Assembly (NCBI GenBank): GCA_011524645.1
Contig: WTJY01000470.1
Coordinates: 1-37,831 of the forward strand
Direction: 5' to 3'
Length of the DNA stretch: 37,831 nt
Source of the DNA: Anaerolineales bacterium
GTDB taxonomy: Bacteria > Chloroflexota > Anaerolineae > Promineifilales > Promineifilaceae
Position 1 is the stretch's first letter. Every line of letters begins with the position of its first letter. The translations under genes were made by a program, and so were the position numbers. Below the pieces are notes generated by a model, which saw only the letters and a list, made by a program, of their open reading frames with translations, did not search any database and was not told where the DNA came from. Positions 26,601 through 33,416 of the stretch are shown piece after piece.

Positions 26601-27906
26601 TTCTGGTGAGACAGTCGCGACTCTGGATTCGGATCCACGTACAAGCGCTGTTGCCAAACGCGTGGCTCAATCATCTGAGATTCCAAACCCATTGGAGACC
26701 TTAGACTTTGGTTATGTGACAGGGGATTTATCCATTGAAATCACGGCCGATCCAGATCCGAAAGTCGCACTCGAGCAAGATGTGACTTGGGAAATTCGTG
26801 TAGGTAGTATGGCTCCGGCCGAAGGGGTTACGGTAACTATGACACCACCGGCTTCTCTGGTTTCGCGATTAATTACTAGTGAGTCACCAAACCCACCGGG
26901 TTATTCATTTTCGGCCGCAGATGGGTGGAGTTGTAGTTACGATACAGGTGATCCTCTAGGTAATAATGCCCAGCTAAATTGTGCTTGGGCTGGGACCTAT
27001 CCTGTAACCGATTTAAGCGAGAGTGACAGAGCTATTTACTTTACGATGCGTGTTCCTGGTACATTTGTCGATACTGGATTTGTAGCTGAAGCACTTGTTG
27101 GGGCGACCTCTATTGATGCAGATACCGATAATAACCGTGATACGGCCGCGACCGCAGTTGGTCGATCTTGGTCAACGCCAGAGTTTTCTGGTGATCTAGG
27201 TGTTTTCGCCCATATTCAATACGATCCAGTTTTAGATTTGACTGAGCGGGAACAAGATTCAACCCAAACTATCCTGAATCCATTGCAAGTGCCGATTAGC
27301 ATCACATTTGGTTTGACGACAACTGAACAGCCGAAACTTACCGTTGATTATTGTATCAATTCAGGCGATCCTGACTGTGTGGTGGGGAATGGTGATGCTT
27401 ATATTACCGGCACAATGATCGTGAGAAGCTTTACGATTACCGGTGTAATGCATAGTGAAGATAATACCAATTTGCTCACAGAGCCTCTGACCGTTACCTT
27501 GGGCGCAGATGTCGATGGCGATGATGTTTCTGATGGTCGAGCTGTCGCACGAGGTGCGCTTGAGTGTAGCTCTTATACGGTCAATTGTTTGTTACCGCAT
27601 GTTGAAATTGAAGCGATTGTTGCGTCTCTTAGTGACGAGGATGAGCGACCTCGCTACGAATGGCAAGACGCTGAATATATGGTTATCAATCTTCTAACGA
27701 AAGGGGGGCGTGATATCGAAATTACCACACCTTATCTAGTAGAGGATGATAGTGCGAAACCGGGTCTATACAACATTCAAGGATTTGTTTCGGCGGAAGT
27801 TGTCTTTAGTGATTATCGTTTGGACAGAGATTACTCAGCACCATTGATTGCGCCGATTAATTTTTCTTTGCGGATTATTGCGCCGTTTGTTGAGCCGGAA
27901 GGATAA
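23665..27906 (+). CDS. large secreted multidomain protein (propeller-like N-terminus, GEVED, SdrD B-like repeats)
   Basis: 1413 residues from ATG 23665, preceded by AAAGGA. The signal peptide is clear: MSKGFYKFLLITAFILLFSS then WLTTAQA, cleaved before ANYPS. Residues about 60-310 have repeated short strands resembling the DUF6923 propeller. GEVED domain: about 586-752 (DLGDAPASYGD, GWIDFDRDGLFD, GETEDYLVNL). Two SdrD B-like Ig domains: about 754-820 (GQVWNDENDDGFVNTNEG) and 862-932 (GTVWYDQNADGVMN), with Ca-binding-type Asp clusters. DUF11-like: about 1022-1130. There is no LPXTG or C-terminal membrane anchor, so it may be released or held by other means. It is more AT-rich and has far fewer CGGCCG words than its neighbours. 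A role in surface adhesion is inference. Confidence 0.85.
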   Translation: MSKGFYKFLLITAFILLFSSWLTTAQAANYPSDLLSTHGNSELMSGASDVSKAPALDVAAEMALLNQQTLPRFSCDGTVFHIRDNLLYEIDVSSDAPILNGPIFVYYERMNSLGFNPLDNYLYMITQSADLLRVGQGGTFENLGGIDGINRSYFVGDFLRDGTYVLGNGRTLFLVDISRMEVIDTVSVKLQRPNGTERNPSFSDLAVNPIDGKVYAKDQSTNELITIDLDSGKATAVGPSFQGNSGSVWFDQNGIFYAHSFTGSGDFYRVDTATGAYEWLGNGSTPSAHDATSCPYSFGLELSLDDISCDVADAQHLRMVNRTYQTLEDLSFTQTLPTGFSFADDASTIQSDWRSKFGGSTTVLIDGQTITATGLRVNLGDTDFELNILRENKGVFSAIFRADIANLPSLLGETVQSDDPTTPPQPDVTAVDFAACPTLVDEDAVCSVGYTQLDRYDESVGNGLSYIASFSVTPGTNIRVEGFVAEGHPELGCALDGNSGADAYCTQKQDSENMDILFNGSIIGSYRDGEGANNWENFYLPFGPIDQVATSGNFTLEFVHPDSTNDHSLTTDLVVCAADAGILNRDLGDAPASYGDADSMIVNGIQLGSAVDLDPSAHYSSDAMGDDNNGSDDEDGIDFVGGIDLMVGETGYEVDATMYNSNDAYGNARLQGWIDFDRDGLFDHPAERIGTYLFEGNPSGAKTTTLTYDIPDSADVCGQSTYARFRFTPDYVTPTESALAGETEDYLVNLVCGSISGQVWNDENDDGFVNTNEGPMSVTVTVYNSLGLPVGFTTTDANGNYTVGNLPADTYRVVITGIPATYQPTFDPDGVLDGETSLGLSLSRRNVIANFGYHDTRYDVKGTVWYDQNADGVMNIDGATGLPPEDEAPLPGVTVNLVDSSGSIIDSTTTNADGVYKFLNNLPGEYRIEIDDTVTAGLIDYQLTYDADGSLDGQTYFEITNAGEMKVSFVDLFTTVPEASGETVATLDSDPRTSAVAKRVAQSSEIPNPLETLDFGYVTGDLSIEITADPDPKVALEQDVTWEIRVGSMAPAEGVTVTMTPPASLVSRLITSESPNPPGYSFSAADGWSCSYDTGDPLGNNAQLNCAWAGTYPVTDLSESDRAIYFTMRVPGTFVDTGFVAEALVGATSIDADTDNNRDTAATAVGRSWSTPEFSGDLGVFAHIQYDPVLDLTEREQDSTQTILNPLQVPISITFGLTTTEQPKLTVDYCINSGDPDCVVGNGDAYITGTMIVRSFTITGVMHSEDNTNLLTEPLTVTLGADVDGDDVSDGRAVARGALECSSYTVNCLLPHVEIEAIVASLSDEDERPRYEWQDAEYMVINLLTKGGRDIEITTPYLVEDDSAKPGLYNIQGFVSAEVVFSDYRLDRDYSAPLIAPINFSLRIIAPFVEPEG

Positions 27907-27942
27907 TCACACTGCTGAAGTTGCCGTATAATTCATAAATAG

Positions 27943-27978
27943 AGCCCCGTTGTTTGACACAAGCAACGGGGCTTTTTT
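27943..27978 (+). terminator. intrinsic terminator of the large secreted protein gene
   Basis: Perfect 10-bp stem AGCCCCGTTG/CAACGGGGCT with an 11-nt loop, followed by TTTTTT. Confidence 0.9.
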
Positions 27979-28021
27979 GTTTGATTGAGCTACTTTGTGG
28001 GCGGGTGAGAATCTAAGATTT

Positions 28022-28051
28022 TTGGGCGTTTTGCGTCGGCGGGTTTATACT
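28022..28051 (+). promoter_or_regulatory. candidate ybaB-recR promoter
   Basis: TTGGGC (28022-28027) and TATACT (28046-28051), spaced 18 bp, about 50 bp before the ybaB ATG. The -10 is good and the -35 moderate. Confidence 0.45.
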
Positions 28052-28101
28052 AAGGCTATTATTTTTAGCTGATTACAGACCCTAGTGATGGAGAAAATCT
28101 G

Positions 28102-28479
28102 ATGGCAAGACGAACCATTAAAAAGAAGAAACCGATCAAACAAAAAAGCAACCCAAATGCGATGTTGGCCCAAGTGCAACAGATGCAACAAGATATGGCG
28201 GTTGCCCAAGAAGCTCTGGAAAACGAATATATCACGGTCACGGCCGGTGGTGGCGCGATTAGCGTCGAAATTTCAGGTCATCAACGGATTAAATCGATTG
28301 AAATTGATCCGGAAATGATGGATCCAGAAGAACAAGAAATGTTACAAGATATGTTGGTTGCTGTCATGAACCAAGCGATTGAACAGTCTCAAGCGATGGC
28401 TGCGCAACGGATGGAAGGGATTTCTTCTGGTATGGGTGGTTTAAGCGACATGTTAGGCAATTTCGGGCTAAGCATGTAG
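28102..28479 (+). CDS. ybaB: YbaB/EbfC nucleoid-associated protein
   Basis: 125 residues. It has a lysine-rich N-terminal extension (about 1-17, ARRTIKKKKPIKQK) and then the YbaB core: MLAQVQQMQQDMAVAQEALE, the beta-hairpin TVTAGGGAISVEISG and ISSGMGGLSDML. The family binds DNA as a dimer and is regularly paired with recR. Here recR starts 23 bp downstream. GGAG precedes ATG 28102. The basic N-terminal tail is longer than in E. coli YbaB and could add non-specific nucleic-acid contact (inference). Confidence 0.92.
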   Translation: MARRTIKKKKPIKQKSNPNAMLAQVQQMQQDMAVAQEALENEYITVTAGGGAISVEISGHQRIKSIEIDPEMMDPEEQEMLQDMLVAVMNQAIEQSQAMAAQRMEGISSGMGGLSDMLGNFGLSM

Positions 28480-28502
28480 GGCACGGCCGTAGCGAGGAAA
28501 AA

Positions 28503-29108
28503 ATGGCTAATATTTTGCCCCGCTCGGTTCAGCGGTTGATTAATGAATTATCCCGCTTGCCCGGTATCGGCCCCAAGTCGGCGTCCCGCTTAACGTTTTA
28601 TCTGTTACGCGGGACCGATCAAACGCTGGCACTCGATTTGTCTGAAGCGTTGGTGGCCCTTAAAGAAAATACTAAATTCTGTTCAGTTTGTTACAACATT
28701 ACCGAATCAGATCCGTGTGAAGTGTGTAGCAATACGGAACGGGATGAAACCCTTTTGTGTGTGGTTGAAGAGCCGTTAGACGTGGTGGCGATCGAACGAT
28801 CACGTGCATTTACCGGCCGTTATCATGTGTTACACGGGGCGATTTCACCGGTTGAAGGGATTGGTCCGGATGATTTGTATATCGAGCCTTTGATTCGCCG
28901 TGTTGAAGACGGCCGATTTACCGAAATCATTATTGCGACCAATGCGACCCTTGAAGGGGATACCACGACTCGCTATTTAGAGCGACGCTTGGCGGGGTCT
29001 GGTGCGCGATTGACATCACTGGCGCGCGGGTTGTCTGTGGGTAGCGATTTGGAATACACAGACGAAGTGACATTGAGTCGCGCTTTAAACGGCCGACAAA
29101 AGCTGTAA
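28503..29108 (+). CDS. recR: recombination mediator RecR
   Basis: 201 residues, the normal RecR length. Order: helix-hairpin-helix LPGIGPKSASRLTFYLL (about 19-35), a four-cysteine zinc finger CSVCYNITESDPCEVC (about 60-75), and a Toprim domain (about 82-175) with VVEEPLDVVAIER and the ATNATLEGDTTTRYL motif. A Walker-B-like C-terminal end follows. RecR with RecO or RecF loads RecA at gaps. GAGGA precedes the ATG. It is co-transcribed with ybaB. Confidence 0.96.
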   Translation: MANILPRSVQRLINELSRLPGIGPKSASRLTFYLLRGTDQTLALDLSEALVALKENTKFCSVCYNITESDPCEVCSNTERDETLLCVVEEPLDVVAIERSRAFTGRYHVLHGAISPVEGIGPDDLYIEPLIRRVEDGRFTEIIIATNATLEGDTTTRYLERRLAGSGARLTSLARGLSVGSDLEYTDEVTLSRALNGRQKL

Positions 29109-29141
29109 ATTGGATTGTAGATTGAAATCGAGGTCAAAACG

Positions 29142-29687
29142 ATGACAAAACAATTGGAACGGGCGACATTAGGTGGTGGTTGCTTTTGGTGTACCGAAGC
29201 GGTTTACCTAGATGTAATCGGTGTAGAAAAAGTTGTTTCTGGCTATGCGGGTGGGGAGATTCCGAACCCGACATACGAGCAGATTTGTACCGGCCGTACC
29301 GGCCATGCGGAAGTGATCGATATTTATTACGATCCGGCCGAGATTTCTTTTGCGGAATTGCTCGATATTTTTTGGCAGACCCATGATCCGACCACGCTGA
29401 ATCGCCAAGGGGCGGATCGAGGAACACAGTATCGCTCGGTGATTTTTTACCATAGCGATGAACAAAAAGAGATTGCGGAACAGTCGATGGTGGCCGCTGA
29501 AGCGGCTGGGGTTTGGCCAAACCGGTTTGTGACGGAAATTTCGCCTGTACCAACTGTGTATCCGGCCGAAGCATATCATCAAGATTACTATGCCAATAAC
29601 CCTTACCAAGGGTACTGTATGGTAGTGATTAGTCCGAAAATGCGTAAGTTTCGCCAAAAGTTTAAGGACAAAAGCAGAACCGCTTAA
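29142..29687 (+). CDS. msrA: peptide methionine-S-sulfoxide reductase MsrA
   Basis: 181 residues. The catalytic motif GGGCFWCTEA places the nucleophilic Cys14 near the N-terminus. GYAGGEIPNPTYEQICTG, GHAEVIDIYYDP, FWQTHDPTTLNRQGADRGTQ (about 84-103) and the YHQDYYANNP end are all typical. It reduces methionine-S-sulfoxide in proteins with thioredoxin as donor. GAGGT precedes ATG 29142. It follows recR by 33 bp and may share that transcript. The C-terminal cysteine is limited to the YCMVVI segment, so the recycling cysteine may be that residue or Cys17. Confidence 0.95.
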   Translation: MTKQLERATLGGGCFWCTEAVYLDVIGVEKVVSGYAGGEIPNPTYEQICTGRTGHAEVIDIYYDPAEISFAELLDIFWQTHDPTTLNRQGADRGTQYRSVIFYHSDEQKEIAEQSMVAAEAAGVWPNRFVTEISPVPTVYPAEAYHQDYYANNPYQGYCMVVISPKMRKFRQKFKDKSRTA

Positions 29688-29696
29688 CATAAAACC

Positions 29697-29725
29697 GTGA
29701 CAACTCGGGCCGAGTTTGCTACAAT
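29697..29725 (+). promoter_or_regulatory. rpsD promoter
   Basis: GTGACA (29697-29702), an ideal 17-bp spacer, and TACAAT (29720-29725). The predicted start is near 29732, which gives rpsD a leader of about 112 nt. Confidence 0.65.
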
Positions 29726-29730
29726 TCTTG

Positions 29731-29834
29731 GCCGCTGAGAAATTGACAAATTAAAACCAAGTGCGACTGATTCCGTAGATGAAGCAGTCGCGCTTTTTTG
29801 TGTCTCAGCCATTTGCTTAATTTGTGATTCGGAG
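29731..29834 (+). promoter_or_regulatory. rpsD 5' leader: attenuator hairpin plus possible pseudoknot
   Basis: The leader has three helices. P1 pairs GCTGAGA (29734-29740) with TCTCAGC (29803-29809). P2 is an 11-bp hairpin (29759-29769 with 29785-29795) ending in six T's, a complete intrinsic terminator. P3 pairs ACAAATTAA (29746-29754) with TTAATTTGT (29817-29825). P1 and P3 cross, so they would form a pseudoknot ending 5 nt before the Shine-Dalgarno GGAG (29831-29834). S4 is known to repress its own mRNA in E. coli through a pseudoknot and in Bacillus through a leader. That this leader does the same is inference. P2 could instead simply terminate msrA transcripts. Confidence 0.5.
29759..29799 (+). 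terminator. intrinsic terminator inside the msrA-rpsD gap
   Basis: Stem AAGTGCGACTG / CAGTCGCGCTT (one G-T pair), loop of 15 nt, then T6. It can end msrA read-through or attenuate rpsD, depending on where transcription starts. Confidence 0.8.
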
Positions 29835-29843
29835 AAAAATCGC

Positions 29844-30452
29844 ATGAAATATACAGGACCAAAAGTACGTCTTTCACGCCGTTTGGGCGTCCCGTTGACC
29901 GATAAAGCGGCACGAATTATGGAAAAACGGCCGTATCCACCCGGCCAACATGGGCCAGCGAAACAATATCGTCGCGGCCGTCAATCTGCTTACGAACGTC
30001 AATTGTTGGAAAAACAACGGTTACGTTCACAATACAACATCCATGAACGCCAAATGCGGAACTACTACCGCAAAGCGGTTGGTATGGATGGCAACACCGG
30101 TGATAACTTGGTGCAATTGTTGGAAACTCGCCTAGACGCAGTTGTCTTGCGTTCAGGTTTGGCTCCTACGATCTATGCGGCTCGCCAATATGTGTCTCAT
30201 GGGCACGTGATGGTAAACGGCCGTCGGGTCAACATCGCTTCTTATCAAGTTGCGATTGGTGACAATGTATCAATTCGCCCGAAAAGCCAAAAAATGGACA
30301 TCTTCCAAGGTGCCATTGAGAACGCTTTCCCACCAGAATACATCTCTTTGGATAAAGGAACGATGTCATTCAGTGTGCTCTACTTGCCTCGCCGTACCGA
30401 AGTGCCGATTGTGTGCGAAGTGGCTCAGGTTGTGGAGTATTATTCACGTTAA
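29844..30452 (+). CDS. rpsD: 30S ribosomal protein S4
   Basis: 202 residues, the usual S4 length. It begins MKYTGPKVRLSRRLG and carries the conserved RPYPPGQHG motif (29-37). The S4 RNA-binding domain spans about 91-155 (RLDAVVLRSGLAPTIYAARQ, then YVSHGHVMVNGRRVNI). It binds the 5' domain of 16S rRNA early in assembly. The cysteine pairs of zinc-binding S4 forms are absent, so it is the zinc-free type. The gene is monocistronic here, outside the S13-S11-S4-alpha cluster, with its own promoter, structured leader and strong terminator. That layout is typical of autoregulated rpsD genes. Confidence 0.98.
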   Translation: MKYTGPKVRLSRRLGVPLTDKAARIMEKRPYPPGQHGPAKQYRRGRQSAYERQLLEKQRLRSQYNIHERQMRNYYRKAVGMDGNTGDNLVQLLETRLDAVVLRSGLAPTIYAARQYVSHGHVMVNGRRVNIASYQVAIGDNVSIRPKSQKMDIFQGAIENAFPPEYISLDKGTMSFSVLYLPRRTEVPIVCEVAQVVEYYSR

Positions 30453-30514
30453 TGGTTGCTGACCATTTTCGATTCATAGCAGGGTAAATTACCCCTCAGC
30501 AAATTAAGCAAATC

Positions 30515-30559
30515 AAAAACGGCCGTGTTTTCTTGATTAAGAAAACACGGCCGTTTTTT
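30515..30559 (+). terminator. intrinsic terminator of rpsD
   Basis: Very long stem: AAAAACGGCCGTGTTTTC (30515-30532) pairs with GAAAACACGGCCGTTTTT (30541-30558), extended by CTT/AAG into the loop, with a T6 tract. CGGCCG again forms the stem core. Confidence 0.92.
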
Positions 30560-30712
30560 GTTTGTTTGCTGCCATTCTCAATCTAAAATCGATTTTGGCT
30601 GTCAAAATCAACGAATTTAGTTATAGCAATGGCCTATCGCCTCCGTAAAGCGGGCTGTTCCCCGTGTGGCAAGGTGTGATGATAAGGGAGGTGCATAATC
30701 TCACGATGAGAA
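30560..30712. other. intergenic region between rpsD terminator and gshB terminator
   Basis: No credible gene is seen. A 16-codon frame with a CxxC (30632-30682) has no ribosome binding site and is not called. Confidence 0.4.
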
Positions 30713-30749
30713 CAACGCCCTGCAGGTTTAGATCGCTCTCAGGGCGTTG
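30713..30749 (-). terminator. probable terminator of gshA-gshB
   Basis: Perfect 10-bp arms CAACGCCCTG/CAGGGCGTTG, 17-nt loop, just after the gshB stop on the - strand. The T-tract is weak (TTCTC). Confidence 0.55.
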
Positions 30750-30762
30750 AGGGGTGCTTTTG

Positions 30763-31725
30763 TTAGCCGTTTTGGGCGTTGATTTGGATTTCGATCGCAT
30801 CCATGAGTTGTGTGCCGATGTCTAGCCCGATTTGGGTATCGAGCTCACGGATACCGGTGGCACTGGTGACATTGATTTCGGTGAGATAGTCGCCGATGAC
30901 ATCGATTCCGACAAAGAAGAAGCCGTTATCGCGTAGAAATGGGCCGACTTGGGCACAGATCCAGTGATCACGTTCGGTAAAGGGGCGAGCGATGGGGGTT
31001 CCTCCGGCCGCTATGTTAGCCCGTGTTTCCCCATCGGCTTGCATGCGTGCGAGCGCATAGGGGACCGGTTCACCATTGATGAGCAAAATCCGTTTGTCGC
31101 CGGTTTCTGAAATGGCGGGGACGTATTTTTGGGCGACTGTCAGCGTTGAGTCATGTTGGGTCATTGTTTCAAAGATGACACCGATATTGGGTGAGTCGGC
31201 TATGACCCGGAAAATTGAATGGCCCCCCATCATGTCGAGCGGTTTGACGATGATGTCTTGGTGTTCAGCGAGAAATTCCCGTAAGCGGCTCTGCTCCCGG
31301 GTGAAGAGAGTGGGTGGGGTGCATTGTGGGAAGAGTGATGTCGAGAATTTTTCATTGGCATCGCGCAATCCGCTTGGTTTATTGATGACTAATGTGCCTT
31401 CATTTTCAGCCAATTCTAGCATATAGGTGCTGTAAATGTATTCCATATTGAAGGGGGGGTCTTGGCGCATGATGATGACATCTAGATCGCCAAGAGGGCG
31501 GGTTTCTTCATCTAAGAAGGTGTAGTAGTCGGTTTTTTGATCGACAACGGTTAGACGGCGGGTGCGAGCATAGGCACGGCCGTCGCGGGCGAATAGGTCT
31601 TGGGGCTCCATGTAATAGAGTTCCCACCCTTTCGCTTGGGCGGCTAGAAGCATGGCGAAACTGCTGTCTTTATAAGTTTTAATCGTTTGAATGGGGTCCA
31701 TTACCATTCCGAATTTAATAGTCAT
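30763..31725 (-). CDS. gshB: glutathione synthetase
   Basis: 320 residues, matching the proteobacterial GshB length. The N-terminal GshB domain starts IKFGMVMDPIQTIKTYKDSS and includes DVIIMRQDPPFNMEYIY (about 79-95). The C-terminal ATP-grasp domain has VKPLDMMGGHSIFR, DKRILLINGEPVPYALAR and the glycine loop TRANIAAGGTPIARPFT (about 234-250). It ends in FVGIDVIGDYLTEINVTSATG. It joins gamma-glutamylcysteine and glycine using ATP. GAGG precedes the ATG by 9 nt. It lies 19 bp after gshA in one operon. Glutathione synthesis is not a usual Chloroflexota trait, but the CGGCCG density is that of the host genome, so any acquisition is old. Confidence 0.95.
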   Translation of the reverse strand: MTIKFGMVMDPIQTIKTYKDSSFAMLLAAQAKGWELYYMEPQDLFARDGRAYARTRRLTVVDQKTDYYTFLDEETRPLGDLDVIIMRQDPPFNMEYIYSTYMLELAENEGTLVINKPSGLRDANEKFSTSLFPQCTPPTLFTREQSRLREFLAEHQDIIVKPLDMMGGHSIFRVIADSPNIGVIFETMTQHDSTLTVAQKYVPAISETGDKRILLINGEPVPYALARMQADGETRANIAAGGTPIARPFTERDHWICAQVGPFLRDNGFFFVGIDVIGDYLTEINVTSATGIRELDTQIGLDIGTQLMDAIEIQINAQNG

Positions 31726-31744
31726 GATGTTTGCCTCTTTTTGC

Positions 31745-33307
31745 TTAGTTGGAGAAATAGTTCGCTAGATATTGGTCGAAAGAGATGTCATCGGCCGCTT
31801 CGATTTCTGCTTGTTTGGCGTGGGATGTTTGGGCTAGAGCGGTAAAGTGTTGTTTGACATCGTCTGATAACGGCCGTTTTGCATACCGATCTTGCCATTG
31901 TTTAGAAAGCTGAATGGCATAGCCATAGAACGATAAATTTTGCTCACGCATTTTGCGTAGCATGATAGCTGATGGGGTTAGGTTAGGGTTTTCTACCTTT
32001 TGTTGCTGCGTGTTAAGCGCTTGTTGATATGGGATGTTGTCTTCATGTTCGTCTAGGGAGGCCGCGAGAGGTTTGAGTTGTTGCATGAGGTTACCCGCCC
32101 AAGATTGCAATGTTTTTTCCCCCTCTGGCGAGGTGAGTGGCAGGTCGGGTTGACGGCCGTAGAGGGCGACTTGACGCTGATTGTGGCGAATCATTTCTTC
32201 GCTTGTTTGGTCAAATTCTGGGCTATCTTGGAGAGCGCAGAAAATGAGTAGCATTTCAGTAAAGCGCAGTTGATCTTCATTGACTCCGATCGGATCGAGC
32301 GGATTGATGTCGAGGGAGCGGACTTCGACATACTGTACCCCACGATTGGCGAGGGCTGTGGTCGGCCGTTCACCCGCTTTCATGATCTGCTTCGGCCGGA
32401 TCGCATTGTAGTATTCATTGGCGATTTGCAGGATATGATCACTGATTTGCCGATATTCCCCTGCGATTTGTACCCCGATTTCGCTAAATGGAGGGTGAGG
32501 TGTGGCGACCGCTTGATTAAGTGAATCGACATATTCAGCGACATGATTGAGAGAGACATCAAGCCCCGGTTTGTTTTGGTAGCCGATGTCACTCATGCGT
32601 AAAGTTGTGCCGTACGGTTCAAATACGGTGTGTTCGTCGAGCGTTTGGAACATCCTTCCTTGGTGATCGGTAAAGAAGGAGACACAGAGGGCGGGGGATG
32701 CGCCGAAGAGATAAAGGGTGAGCCAATCGTGACGCAAATAGTTGCGAATGAGGCGGAAGTAACCGGCCGAACGAAACGCTTGAGAATCGCTGGTATCTTT
32801 TTCAAGGGTTTGGAGCGCGGGCCAGAAATGATCGGGTAGGGAGTAGTTAAAATGGACGCCGGCGATCGCTTGCATGACACGGCCGTAGCGATGGCCGAGA
32901 CCGAGCCGATAGACCTCTTTCATTTTTGCGGCATTGGAACGGCCGTAACGGGCGATCGGAATGGCTGACTCGCCATGGACGATACAAGGCATGCTGGCAT
33001 TCCAGAGGAGGTTGCCACCTAAGTTCGCATAGACAAAATGATGGATGTCGTCGAGTTCTTGGATCGCATCCCGAATATTTTTATGGGGGGCGGTGACCAG
33101 TTCGAGTAGCGCTTCTGAATAGTCGGTGGTGATATTGGGATGGGTGAGGGCGGCACCTAGCTGGGTGGGATGTGGGGTCTGGGCCAGATAGCCTTCGGAT
33201 GTGGTGCGGAGGCTTTCTTTTTCGATCCCTTTGCGGCCGCCGTGAAAGATTTTACTCCCGTTTGTGGTGAGTAAACGGTTGAGTCTCTGTTGATAGCTGT
33301 TGTACAA
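31745..33307 (-). CDS. gshA: glutamate-cysteine ligase, proteobacterial (type 1) form
   Basis: 520 residues, the length of the E. coli-type enzyme. It starts at a TTG (33307) behind a strong AAGGA. The frame has no better start, and the N-terminus lines up with the family up to FHGGRKGIEKESLR (about 21-34). Family features follow: TDYSEALLELVTAP, WNASMPC (about 102-108), GVHFNYSLP (about 151-159), RNYLRH and YVEVRSLDINPLDPIG (about 329-344). It makes gamma-glutamylcysteine, the rate-limiting step. gshB follows in the same operon. A class I amidotransferase-like gene lies 109 bp upstream on the same strand. A heptanucleotide repeat (33357-33405) fills that gap. Confidence 0.95.
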   Translation of the reverse strand: MYNSYQQRLNRLLTTNGSKIFHGGRKGIEKESLRTTSEGYLAQTPHPTQLGAALTHPNITTDYSEALLELVTAPHKNIRDAIQELDDIHHFVYANLGGNLLWNASMPCIVHGESAIPIARYGRSNAAKMKEVYRLGLGHRYGRVMQAIAGVHFNYSLPDHFWPALQTLEKDTSDSQAFRSAGYFRLIRNYLRHDWLTLYLFGASPALCVSFFTDHQGRMFQTLDEHTVFEPYGTTLRMSDIGYQNKPGLDVSLNHVAEYVDSLNQAVATPHPPFSEIGVQIAGEYRQISDHILQIANEYYNAIRPKQIMKAGERPTTALANRGVQYVEVRSLDINPLDPIGVNEDQLRFTEMLLIFCALQDSPEFDQTSEEMIRHNQRQVALYGRQPDLPLTSPEGEKTLQSWAGNLMQQLKPLAASLDEHEDNIPYQQALNTQQQKVENPNLTPSAIMLRKMREQNLSFYGYAIQLSKQWQDRYAKRPLSDDVKQHFTALAQTSHAKQAEIEAADDISFDQYLANYFSN

Positions 33308-33356
33308 GAGATTTTCCTTGTTGAATGAATGTTTTTTGAGGGATTGCGGAGGGGAG

Positions 33357-33405
33357 GGTGATGGATGTGAATGGTAAATGGTAAATTGTCAATGAATGAG
33401 TGCTT
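33357..33405. repeat. heptanucleotide tandem repeat upstream of gshA
   Basis: Seven fixed-phase 7-mers: GGTGATG, GATGTGA, ATGGTAA, ATGGTAA, ATTGTCA, ATGAATG, AGTGCTT. It lies just after the stop of the amidotransferase-like gene. Confidence 0.55.
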
Positions 33406-33416
33406 TGAGCACAATG

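Noticed and set aside
30632-30682. 16-codon frame with a CxxC motif downstream of rpsD
   Set aside because: No ribosome binding site, too short, and no sign of conservation can be judged.
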